This document shows, one piece after another, positions 1-6,567 of a stretch of 30,579 nt of DNA (the first letter of the stretch is position 1; every line of letters begins with the position of its first letter). This stretch comes from a virus. The position numbers were made by a program, and so were the translations under genes. The stretch covers positions 1 to 30,579 of the IMG/VR virus record IMGVR_UViG_3300036980_000246. One strand, given 5' to 3'. A model generated the notes under the pieces. That model saw only the letters and a program-made list of their open reading frames with translations, ran no database searches and was not told the origin of the DNA.

Positions 1-501
1 CTCATCAAATGTAGTGTAGCTACTATTTACGTTAATTCTCCTTGGAGGGTTTAAGTTGTCCGTCCAAAATAATAAATCGTCAATCTTATTTATACCATTT
101 ATAAGGTACTCCTTATCGAATTTTAAAATAGGATTTAACGATAGAGATATTAGGTGGTAAAATACAGTATTATTGTTTGTATTATATGAAAGTACAAGGT
201 CAGCGTCCGTAGATGTTACAAACCAGTATATAGTCTCGTTTGAACTATCCTCGTACGCGCCTATACACCTAGCGTCGCTACTTATGTATTGTAAGTTTGT
301 TAATAAAGTATTTCCCTTAGAGTTCTCTATAGCACCAATACTCCCAAGATCGGAGTTATTTGAAGCGCCTAGCTCTGTAGATCCTATTCTTATGTTTAGT
401 GCGTCTATATACTCACCATCCTTTATGAATCTCTCGTCAAGGTCCTTGTTCATTCTTCCAGCGTAGAACAATGCCTCAGCTGTATTTAGTGCCTCTGCCA
501 T
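1..501 (-). CDS. Tail muzzle / stabilisation-like protein (partial, C-terminus off the left edge)
   Basis: The ATG at 501 opens a frame that stays open to the window edge, giving 167 residues of a longer protein. The start reads MAEALNTAEALFYAGRMNKD, followed by YIDALNIRIG and GAIENSKGNT. This combination of an early 'N-xR-xx' strand and 'GAIEN-KGNT' is what I associate with the tail 'muzzle' or stabilisation proteins of crAss-like phages and other podoviruses, which cap the short tail below the ring proteins. It follows the 305-residue connector gene with a 2-base gap, so it is the last visible gene of the head-to-tail series. The family call is from memory; orientation and reading frame are clear. 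A plus-strand frame at 173-466 is a shadow of this gene. Confidence 0.7.
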   Translation of the reverse strand, partial: MAEALNTAEALFYAGRMNKDLDERFIKDGEYIDALNIRIGSTELGASNNSDLGSIGAIENSKGNTLLTNLQYISSDARCIGAYEDSSNETIYWFVTSTDADLVLSYNTNNNTVFYHLISLSLNPILKFDKEYLINGINKIDDLLFWTDNLNPPRRINVNSSYTTFDE

Positions 502-503
502 AA

Positions 504-1421
504 CTATTTAATCCATTTATCTTTGCCTCTCATGTTCATGAGAAGTCTACCTGGGTGAATATTTCCTAGTCTTATTCTAGTGTTCCTTAGTATAGCGGTC
601 TTCTCCTTCTTGGCTCTCTGTACAACGTACTCCTGAACACCAAACTTAGAGTTAAGTATCTGGTACTTAATATATGCGTACATGAACTCCTCTGCCATCT
701 TGTTTACGCTTACGTTAGAGTCGTCACCGTTCTCCATACCATCTGATACGTATTCAAGTATACATAACTCACCAGCCATACCAGACCCGAAGTTAATAAC
801 TCCAGACTGCTTGTCTATTCTATATGTAGGGTTAACGTTAGCTGTCTCTGTGTTAAGGCCAAACCTAGAACCAATAGGGTAGTCGAAGTACCACATACCG
901 TTGTAGTTAAAACCCTCTCTTCCGCTGAACGGTCCAGATCCAGGATACATAGTCTTCTGTTGGTTTGATATCCTGTCGTTGTCTAACAGCGATGTTCCCT
1001 CAAGCACGTTTCCGTCCTGATCAAATAGAACCCTACAGTTGTTGTCCTGTAGGTAACTGTTACTATAGTTTGTCTGTATATTCTCTGTAAGTGGACGAAG
1101 TATTCCGTCCTTATATAGTGATATTCTTACATAGTTAACGTAGTTGTTTGGAAGAACAAACTTAAGGTCATCACATATACTTATCTCAAGGACCTTTATC
1201 TCCTTAAGGGCGTCATAGTTTATCTCTTGGATTCCTCTCTTTGCATGGAACAGTACGTTGTATCTTGACACATTATTTATTAACTTGTCGTTTCCAACAT
1301 ACATCAACATAAAGTTGTTGACAATATCTTCAAGTGATAGGTACTGATAAGAGCCCCAGTTCTCACCCTCTGGATTATCTCCAGAATTTTCATAGTACTG
1401 ATATCCAGTTAAGTATGCCAT
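504..1421 (-). CDS. Head-tail connector / ring-type structural protein, 305 aa
   Basis: A 305-residue soluble protein with no signal peptide or membrane segment. It is mixed alpha/beta: an N-terminal segment (about 1-110) that includes 'LEDIVNNFMLMYVG' and 'AKRGIQEINYDALK', a central Gly/Asn/Tyr-rich region, and a basic C-terminal helix (about 240-305) ending in MNMRGKDKWIK. The N-terminal layout, with a helical region followed by 'VLPNNYVNYVRIS', resembles podoviral ring or tail-tube adaptor proteins (the gp11/gp4-like class), including crAss-like ring proteins. It lies between another connector-like gene (2-base gap) and the muzzle-like gene (2-base gap), which supports a role in the portal-to-tail junction. 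The exact ring position cannot be assigned from sequence alone. Confidence 0.65.
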   Translation of the reverse strand: MAYLTGYQYYENSGDNPEGENWGSYQYLSLEDIVNNFMLMYVGNDKLINNVSRYNVLFHAKRGIQEINYDALKEIKVLEISICDDLKFVLPNNYVNYVRISLYKDGILRPLTENIQTNYSNSYLQDNNCRVLFDQDGNVLEGTSLLDNDRISNQQKTMYPGSGPFSGREGFNYNGMWYFDYPIGSRFGLNTETANVNPTYRIDKQSGVINFGSGMAGELCILEYVSDGMENGDDSNVSVNKMAEEFMYAYIKYQILNSKFGVQEYVVQRAKKEKTAILRNTRIRLGNIHPGRLLMNMRGKDKWIK

Positions 1422-1423
1422 TA

Positions 1424-2107
1424 TTATCCTTGTGTTTGTTTATTATTAGTCTGCTCAATATTTCCAAACTGATAGACATCACCCTCTCTTATGGATAGTC
1501 CAGCGTACTTTAATATCTTTGCCACTAGTAGAGGCTCGTCAGTAAGAGGAAGCTCAAAGTCTTGGTAGTCACTGTTTTGATTAAAAACTGGAGACCCATT
1601 AACCATTATGTATGTCCACTTTGGATCCTTAGGAACCCTTATGTACTGAGTCTTAATATTACTTGTAATTGTACTTGGGTACACTGTAACAGAGTCTCCC
1701 TCCTGGGTGTATGCTGGATAAAGTGTAGACGGTGACGTTAGATTAGATGAAAGTAGATTAAATATCTTATCGTGAGATACCCTATCTATCTCCTTCGATC
1801 CGTATCTTATTGTGTTAACGTAGTAGTAGTCGTTAGGAAGTGGAAACTTTCCTGCATCAATAGCAAGTGTAGATGTTGAAGATAGGCTATCTATAACCTC
1901 CTCAACAAGTTTAACCATGTCCGCATATCCAGTCCCAGACTGTCTATTGTTCATCTTATTTATCCAGGTGTTGTACTGGTAAAAATAATCTTCAAATATA
2001 TCTATCTGTGCCTGCTTAGCAAATAAATTAAAGTCATCTGGTGTTATGTACCCAAAGTTACTCTTGTTCACAGCAGACAGCACAGTACTTCTTACTGAGT
2101 CTATCAT
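1424..2107 (-). CDS. Head-tail connector-like structural protein, 227 aa
   Basis: A soluble 227-residue protein. The N-terminus (about 1-50, 'FNLFAKQAQIDIFEDYFYQYN') is helical, followed by 'FPLPNDYYYVNTIRYG' and, near the C-terminus, 'DFELPLTDEPLLVAKILKYAG' (split here: DFELPLTDEP then LLVAKILKYAG). The 'LPNDYY' strand and the late 'hhhKILKYAG' helix recur in small structural genes placed between capsid and ring genes in phages of Bacteroidota; I infer a connector or ring protein. It starts a fresh transcription unit: a terminator and a TAnnTTTG promoter lie just upstream (2124-2163), so tail-junction genes can be made separately from capsid genes. Function beyond 'structural' is inference. 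Confidence 0.6.
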   Translation of the reverse strand: MIDSVRSTVLSAVNKSNFGYITPDDFNLFAKQAQIDIFEDYFYQYNTWINKMNNRQSGTGYADMVKLVEEVIDSLSSTSTLAIDAGKFPLPNDYYYVNTIRYGSKEIDRVSHDKIFNLLSSNLTSPSTLYPAYTQEGDSVTVYPSTITSNIKTQYIRVPKDPKWTYIMVNGSPVFNQNSDYQDFELPLTDEPLLVAKILKYAGLSIREGDVYQFGNIEQTNNKQTQG

Positions 2108-2123
2108 TATTAAAAACTTTTTA

Positions 2124-2131
2124 CAAAGATA
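2124..2131 (-). promoter_or_regulatory. Bacteroidota-type -7 box TATCTTTG for the connector operon
   Basis: The minus strand reads TATCTTTG, an exact match to the Bacteroidota TAnnTTTG -7 element, ending 16 bases before the ATG at 2107. It lies directly after (and abuts) the U-tract of the terminator at 2131-2163. A clear -33 TTTG is not visible at the usual spacing. Confidence 0.65.
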
Positions 2132-2163
2132 ACAAAAAAAACACCCCTTATTTTGGAGTGTTT
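2131..2163 (-). terminator. Rho-independent terminator after the 246-aa capsid-region gene
   Basis: On the minus strand a 9-bp stem (AAACACTCC at 2163-2155, pairing with GGGGTGTTT at 2147-2139 with one G-U) closes a 7-base loop and runs into an uninterrupted T-tract (to about 2133). It sits 8 bases after the stop of the gene at 2172-2912. Confidence 0.85.
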
Positions 2164-2171
2164 AGTTTGAA

Positions 2172-2912
2172 TTACTTTACGTTATTTTCTAATAACTTAA
2201 GGACCTCAATCCCTTCATCTGTCTGAAGGTATGATGCCAGTATATAATTTTTATCCTCCCCATATGGGACGGTTAGAATCTTCTTTTTATTCTGTGGTAA
2301 GTTAAAGTATATGTCTCTATCCTTATTCTTCATAACGATTACATTATACTCAAAGAACTTAGCGCAGGTATTCTGTAGCTTCAACATAGGATCGTTAAGC
2401 ATACTCAAGAAGTCTGTTGGGTACGACTTAGCGTAAACAAACACGTCTCTCTTAAGCTCTGCTGTTGACATCTTCTCGATGTTTGCTCCTAATAAAACTC
2501 TAGCTACTGCCTCTAACATCTCTACGTTTAAGTCCCTAGCTGCTAACTGAGCGTCTAGTTCTGCATTAAAGTATTCGATATCGCTTGCGGCATTCTTCTC
2601 ATTATTAACCTCCTCGAAGACATCTCCATATCCTGGATGTAAAGATAAGAAGTACTGTAGAACTGGATTTGTTTTAGGAACAACTAGTGCCCCATCAATA
2701 AAAATAATTGGCTCTAGTATAGAGTTTCCGTCCTGTTCTTCCTCGAATGGTGATTTTTGATTTACGGCATATCTTAATGCCCTGTTTGATGTTCCATCGA
2801 AGTGAAGTAGAGGTGCTCTACGTGTGTTTCTTGATGACAACATGTAAGTAAGTGGAGTTGAGTCTCCCTTTAGAATGTAGATCTTATCTACTGGTACTGC
2901 TTGATTTTTCAT
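2172..2912 (-). CDS. Conserved phage structural-region protein of unknown function, 246 aa
   Basis: A soluble 246-residue protein starting at an ATG with the leader CACATCAAATG. It has an N-terminal beta-rich region ('DKIYILKGDSTPLTYML', 'APLLHFDGTS'), a central acidic linker (about 95-120, 'FEEVNNEKNAASDIEYFNAE'), a helical segment with 'LAARDLNVEMLEAVARVLLG', and a C-terminal region with 'PQNKKKILTVPYGED'. No catalytic motif is visible. It has its own boundaries: a terminator follows the capsid gene upstream and another follows this gene. Its position right after the major capsid gene suggests a capsid accessory or head-completion role, but that is contextual inference. Confidence 0.55.
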   Translation of the reverse strand: MKNQAVPVDKIYILKGDSTPLTYMLSSRNTRRAPLLHFDGTSNRALRYAVNQKSPFEEEQDGNSILEPIIFIDGALVVPKTNPVLQYFLSLHPGYGDVFEEVNNEKNAASDIEYFNAELDAQLAARDLNVEMLEAVARVLLGANIEKMSTAELKRDVFVYAKSYPTDFLSMLNDPMLKLQNTCAKFFEYNVIVMKNKDRDIYFNLPQNKKKILTVPYGEDKNYILASYLQTDEGIEVLKLLENNVK

Positions 2913-2929
2913 TTGATGTGATTTAATTT

Positions 2930-2964
2930 ATTAAAATAAGAGAACACGGCGATGATCGCCGTGT
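2930..2964 (-). terminator. Terminator / strong hairpin downstream of the major capsid gene
   Basis: The interval 2944-2964 is a near-perfect palindrome (ACACGGCGAT, one central base, ATCGCCGTGT), forming a GC-rich stem. On the minus strand it is followed by a moderately T-rich stretch (TTCTCTTATTTT). It lies 17 bases after the stop of the capsid gene. The imperfect U-tract suggests partial termination or mRNA 3'-end protection. Confidence 0.7.
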
Positions 2965-2980
2965 CCCCTATTAAGGTATT

Positions 2981-4402
2981 CTAGTTTGTGAACAAGAAGA
3001 AGTTATTTGCTCCTAATGTACATAAAGCTCTTTCAGATAAGAAGTGAACCTCCATTGCATCTAAGCTAGAGTTTTGTGCTCCACCTGCAGAACCTGTGAT
3101 CCAAGTCTTGTAACGTCTGTCTTCTGTTTCAGAAGCTCTGTAACGTACGTGTAAGAATGGACGTTTAGCGTTTTTACCAAGAACTTGATCGTATACTGTA
3201 GTAGATCCAGCTGGAACTAATACACCATTGATAGCTCCACCAACGATACCACCTCTTAATGAAGCGTCGTTCAAGTACTTCCAGTCAGTTTTATAGAAGT
3301 CATAACCTCTACGGAAACCTGTGAACCCTAAGTTCAATGCCATCTCTTTGTCGTTATCAAACAAACCATAAGATGTACCACCTGCTCCGTAAGAGTTTTG
3401 TTGAGCTAACATATCGTCAATGTCGAAAGAGAACTGACGGTTGATGAACAATACGTTCTCTTCGATAGCACCTTGCTTGTCAAGTCTCTTGATGATCTCA
3501 TCAAAGTCAGTCAATGCAGTTGGGTTACCACCGCTGAATACGTTACCTCTGTTTCCAATAACATAGAACATACCCTCAGATCCTTTGTTTCCTACAGAAG
3601 TAGTAGCAATAGCTCCAGAAGCTGCCTCAGCAGGAACTGCCTCGATCATAGACATCTCTAAGTAATCCTCGAAACGTAGACGAGTTTCGTGCTCTGATTT
3701 AATGTACCACAAGAAACCTGTAGCTCCATTCTCAGTTGTAACCTCAACCCATCCAATTTGAGCCATGTCAGATCCAGTAACAGAGTACTTATCTTTGATG
3801 ATGATTGGGTTGTTAGAGAAGATAGAGTCAGATGCTTCAACAGATTGAACCATTCCTTCTGTTCCTTTTCTGAACTCAGAACCATATACGAAACAACTTA
3901 CAGTATCTGTAGCTGCAAATGTTTGTCCTGCTGCTGCGTAGTATGCAACATCAAATGTGTTTGCAGAAGAAGATACAGCTGTAATGATACCCTTGTTAGA
4001 TTTTGAAGAGGCATTGTCAGAGATCAATACTGTTTGACCAACTTTAAACGCAATTCTAGCAGTACCAGAAAGGTTAGAAGATGGGATTAATGTGTCAGAA
4101 ACTGTGATTGTTGCAGTATCAGCTCCAGCTGCTGCTCCAGAGGCACAGTTAACGTACTTAGTGTGTAGACGACCTTGTTCAGCCCATTTGATAAGGTCTG
4201 ATGTAGATGGCATCTCTGCTCCAACAGCTCTTAAGAAAGATGCTACTGAGCGATTTCCGTAACGCTCGAATTCTTTCTCGTACGTGTCTGGAAGGTACTG
4301 ATTCAAGAAGTTGAAGTCAGTGATGTAATTTGTCGCAAGAGTTTGTCTCGTTGCGCTTGGCTGTAATGCGAACCCTGGGGTACTTGCTACTTGTGCTGGC
4401 AT
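2981..4402 (-). CDS. Major capsid protein, 473 aa
   Basis: A 473-residue protein that I recognise as a crAss-like/related HK97-fold major capsid protein. Visible landmarks are the N-terminal region with 'FNFLNQYLPDTYEKEFERYG' (split: FNFLNQYLPD, TYEKEFERYG), an inserted Ala/Thr/Ser-rich beta domain (about 85-175), then 'GSEFRKGTEG', 'KDKYSVTGSD', 'MAQIGWVEV', 'WYIKSEHETRLRFEDYLE' and a late 'RPFLHVRYRASETEDRRYKTW'. Length fits the family. It follows the scaffold-like gene (11-base gap) and is followed by a strong hairpin, as expected of the most abundant late transcript. The start is the only ATG at the front of the frame, with an A-rich leader (CAAAAACATG). Two internal frames at 3658-3885 and 3758-4006 are shadows. 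Confidence 0.88.
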   Translation of the reverse strand: MPAQVASTPGFALQPSATRQTLATNYITDFNFLNQYLPDTYEKEFERYGNRSVASFLRAVGAEMPSTSDLIKWAEQGRLHTKYVNCASGAAAGADTATITVSDTLIPSSNLSGTARIAFKVGQTVLISDNASSKSNKGIITAVSSSANTFDVAYYAAAGQTFAATDTVSCFVYGSEFRKGTEGMVQSVEASDSIFSNNPIIIKDKYSVTGSDMAQIGWVEVTTENGATGFLWYIKSEHETRLRFEDYLEMSMIEAVPAEAASGAIATTSVGNKGSEGMFYVIGNRGNVFSGGNPTALTDFDEIIKRLDKQGAIEENVLFINRQFSFDIDDMLAQQNSYGAGGTSYGLFDNDKEMALNLGFTGFRRGYDFYKTDWKYLNDASLRGGIVGGAINGVLVPAGSTTVYDQVLGKNAKRPFLHVRYRASETEDRRYKTWITGSAGGAQNSSLDAMEVHFLSERALCTLGANNFFLFTN

Positions 4403-4413
4403 GTTTTTGTGTT

Positions 4414-5502
4414 TTAAATGTTTCTATTACTTTTTATTTTTAGTCCTCTTCCGCTATCACTTTCAGTAGCTACAACTTTAAATCCTGATTGGCTGATTGA
4501 CTGTGGTACATTTCTAGTATCCATATCAATATTCTTAATTTTTTTTGCATTATCTAATAACGCTTCAGCCTTGCCTTGTTCGTAAAAGAACGCGGCCATC
4601 TTCTCTGGATTCATAGCAGCTGCTAATGAACGGTGGTAACCAACATGATCAGATATCATTCCATTTGCATCTATATACTTAGATATAAAGTTTGAAACAT
4701 CTGATTGAATTTTCTTAGTCTCTTTAACATCTCCAGGTGAAAACTTAACTGTCTTATCTCCTATAACGAAATCAAAACCTTTGAAATCATCAGAGAAAAG
4801 CTCCTCCGTCTTCTTTTGAAAATACTCAGATTTTCTGTAATTTTCTTCTTGTTGATTCTGCGAATCTTGAACGTATTTCTTGTAGGCGTTGTAAGTCTCC
4901 TTCTCATCTTCAGAGACAAGACCTCCAGCTGACTCAACTGGTATCCTATAAGCCTCCTTTGAATCGTCAAAGTACTTCTTAGCCTTAGCAAGCTCTTTCT
5001 TCTTGGCGAGTTCTTTCTTCTTGATATCCTTTGGATCATCTAAATCCTCGTCGTACGAGAACTTTTCCTCAATCATATAAGCGATATCCTCATCGTCTAG
5101 ATCTTCATCTGTCTGTGAGTAGTACTCTGCCAACAATGAGTCTGAATCCATTGAGCTGTAGTCCCTGTTTAACTTAACAAAGTCTTCAATTCCACGTCCA
5201 GTCTCTTTCTTATATTTGAAGTATGCAGACACGTCACCTGGTAACTCTTCTGCCTCTTCTCTCTTTTGAAATAACTCATCAATTGATGTTACCTCCTTAT
5301 TGTATCTGTTCTTAATGTACGATAGTACATCCTCATCCTTAAGCTCATTTGTCTGTTCAGTCTGTTCATTGGCAATGAACTCTTCTTTTTGTTGAACATC
5401 CTGACTAAACTTTTCCTCGTGTTGATCTAACAACTGTTGTTCTACCTCTTGAATAGACTTTTGCTCAGAGACACCTACATCTCTAACTGTGAAATTTTCC
5501 AT
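4414..5502 (-). CDS. Putative capsid scaffold protein, 362 aa
   Basis: A 362-residue, highly charged protein rich in Glu, Lys, Asp and Gln with long predicted coiled-coil stretches (about 15-60, 160-245), no membrane segment and no catalytic motif. The central run is strongly acidic (EDLDDEDIAYMIEEKFSYDE; about 130-155), and the C-terminus is basic (GRGLKIKSNRNI). A charged helical protein lying immediately upstream of the major capsid gene is the usual place and look of a tailed-phage scaffold; crAss-like phages have a comparable gene here. It starts at ATG 5502 with the leader AAATCAAATG. The role is inferred from composition and position; sequence identity of scaffolds is always low. Confidence 0.65.
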   Translation of the reverse strand: MENFTVRDVGVSEQKSIQEVEQQLLDQHEEKFSQDVQQKEEFIANEQTEQTNELKDEDVLSYIKNRYNKEVTSIDELFQKREEAEELPGDVSAYFKYKKETGRGIEDFVKLNRDYSSMDSDSLLAEYYSQTDEDLDDEDIAYMIEEKFSYDEDLDDPKDIKKKELAKKKELAKAKKYFDDSKEAYRIPVESAGGLVSEDEKETYNAYKKYVQDSQNQQEENYRKSEYFQKKTEELFSDDFKGFDFVIGDKTVKFSPGDVKETKKIQSDVSNFISKYIDANGMISDHVGYHRSLAAAMNPEKMAAFFYEQGKAEALLDNAKKIKNIDMDTRNVPQSISQSGFKVVATESDSGRGLKIKSNRNI

Positions 5503-5526
5503 TTGATTTAATTTTTAATTTAACTA

Positions 5527-6267
5527 TTAATTATATACTTGTATTTTTATTGGTAAGTTATAGAATGATGTTGGAAATGTATTATTAGTTCCGTTTGTAT
5601 TTGTAAGAGCTAATGTAAATGAAGTACCATTATTTCTTGACGCTTGTGTTAAATAACCACCGAACTCAACAAAAGAACTAGCCCATATTATTGTTTTATC
5701 TACTGTTAAAACACTTGATGATAATGTACAATTTAAATTACCACTAGAAACTGAAAAAGTAATTGTAACATTTAACTGATTAATAACATTTGTATATGTA
5801 AAATCTGTCCCATCATAAGACAATAGTATGACTGTTTCTTTATATGTATCTAAAGCACCAGATGCTCCCTGTGCTCCAGTAGGCCCCTGAACTCCTTGAA
5901 TACCTTGCGCTCCTTGAGACGCTAACAGTGCCCAGTTTGTTGTAGCTAAATTTGGAGTTGTAGTTCCTGATGTAGCTAGTATACAAAAGTAAGATGCACC
6001 TCCATATCCTACAGCATCATCTGCAACATAAGATGTACCTGAAACCCATGCCCCTTGCCAGTTTAATCCAGCAGGGCCAACTGGTCCTAATGGTCCAGCA
6101 GGGCCTTGAACACCTTGTGGACCCTGTGCTCCAACACCAACTGTGTCTGCTATATCTTGTATTGTAAATGGCTGTGTCTCTGAATTTAATAATGCTGACT
6201 TTCTTTCTGTAAGGTTAACTCTTTCTGAGATTCCTATAAATCTTGTTCCAGATGGTACTGTACTCAT
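5527..6267 (-). CDS. Collagen-like head fibre protein, 246 aa
   Basis: The first 45 residues (MSTVPSGTRFIGISERVNLT, then ERKSALLNSETQPFTIQDI) look like the capsid-anchoring domain found at the start of head-fibre proteins in crAss-like phages. Two collagen-like Gly-X-Y runs follow (about 47-68, GAQGPQGVQGPAGPLGPVGP; and about 116-137, GAQGIQGVQGPTGAQGASG), separated by a small beta domain with 'WQGAWVSGTSYVADDAVGY', a typical carbohydrate-binding-like 'W-G-W---Y--GD-V' motif. The C-terminal 100 residues form a beta-rich tip. It probably forms a trimeric fibre on the capsid surface that binds host or mucus glycans. It lies between the small basic gene and the scaffold gene, matching the crAss-like gene order. 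Confidence 0.75.
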   Translation of the reverse strand: MSTVPSGTRFIGISERVNLTERKSALLNSETQPFTIQDIADTVGVGAQGPQGVQGPAGPLGPVGPAGLNWQGAWVSGTSYVADDAVGYGGASYFCILATSGTTTPNLATTNWALLASQGAQGIQGVQGPTGAQGASGALDTYKETVILLSYDGTDFTYTNVINQLNVTITFSVSSGNLNCTLSSSVLTVDKTIIWASSFVEFGGYLTQASRNNGTSFTLALTNTNGTNNTFPTSFYNLPIKIQVYN

Positions 6268-6277
6268 TTTTTTTGTT

Positions 6278-6547
6278 TTAACAATTCCACTTGTCTAACG
6301 CAAGTTTTTTTCTTGTTGGTTCTCCGTTTGGTTTCTTCATTGGTCCTGGCATTCCAGACATTCTAGCGCAGAATGATTTTCTACGATTTGCGTCCTTACT
6401 ACCTGGCTTTAATTCTGATGGCTTCTTCGTTACGGCCATCTTTAACTTACTTCCTGGGTTCTCTTTTCTATAGGATGCAACACCCTTAGCGTTTAGTCCT
6501 CCAGTTTCTGACTTACCCTCTTTTCGTGTCCAGGCTGCTGTCTTCAT
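6278..6547 (-). CDS. Small basic phage protein (DUF6321-like), 89 aa
   Basis: An 89-residue basic protein with the signature 'AWTRKEGKSETGGLNAKG', then 'SYRKENPGSKLK', 'RRKSFCARMSGMPGPMKK' and 'GEPTRKKLALDKWNC'. I recognise this family from many phages, cyanophages included, where it is usually left as a domain of unknown function (I believe DUF6321; name not verified). It is found near head genes and is probably a virion or DNA-binding component. The gene has its own TAACTTTG box only 7 bases before the ATG, so the transcript from it would be nearly leaderless. It lies between portal and head-fibre genes. Confidence 0.7.
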   Translation of the reverse strand: MKTAAWTRKEGKSETGGLNAKGVASYRKENPGSKLKMAVTKKPSELKPGSKDANRRKSFCARMSGMPGPMKKPNGEPTRKKLALDKWNC

Positions 6548-6554
6548 TTTTTTG

Positions 6555-6562
6555 CAAAGTTA
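6555..6562 (-). promoter_or_regulatory. TAnnTTTG box (TAACTTTG) just ahead of the 89-aa gene
   Basis: The minus strand reads TAACTTTG, matching the Bacteroidota -7 consensus. The last base is 7 bases from the ATG at 6547, and it overlaps the gap after the portal stop. No convincing -33 partner lies within the portal gene's 3' end. Confidence 0.45.
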
Positions 6563-6567
6563 GTTAT

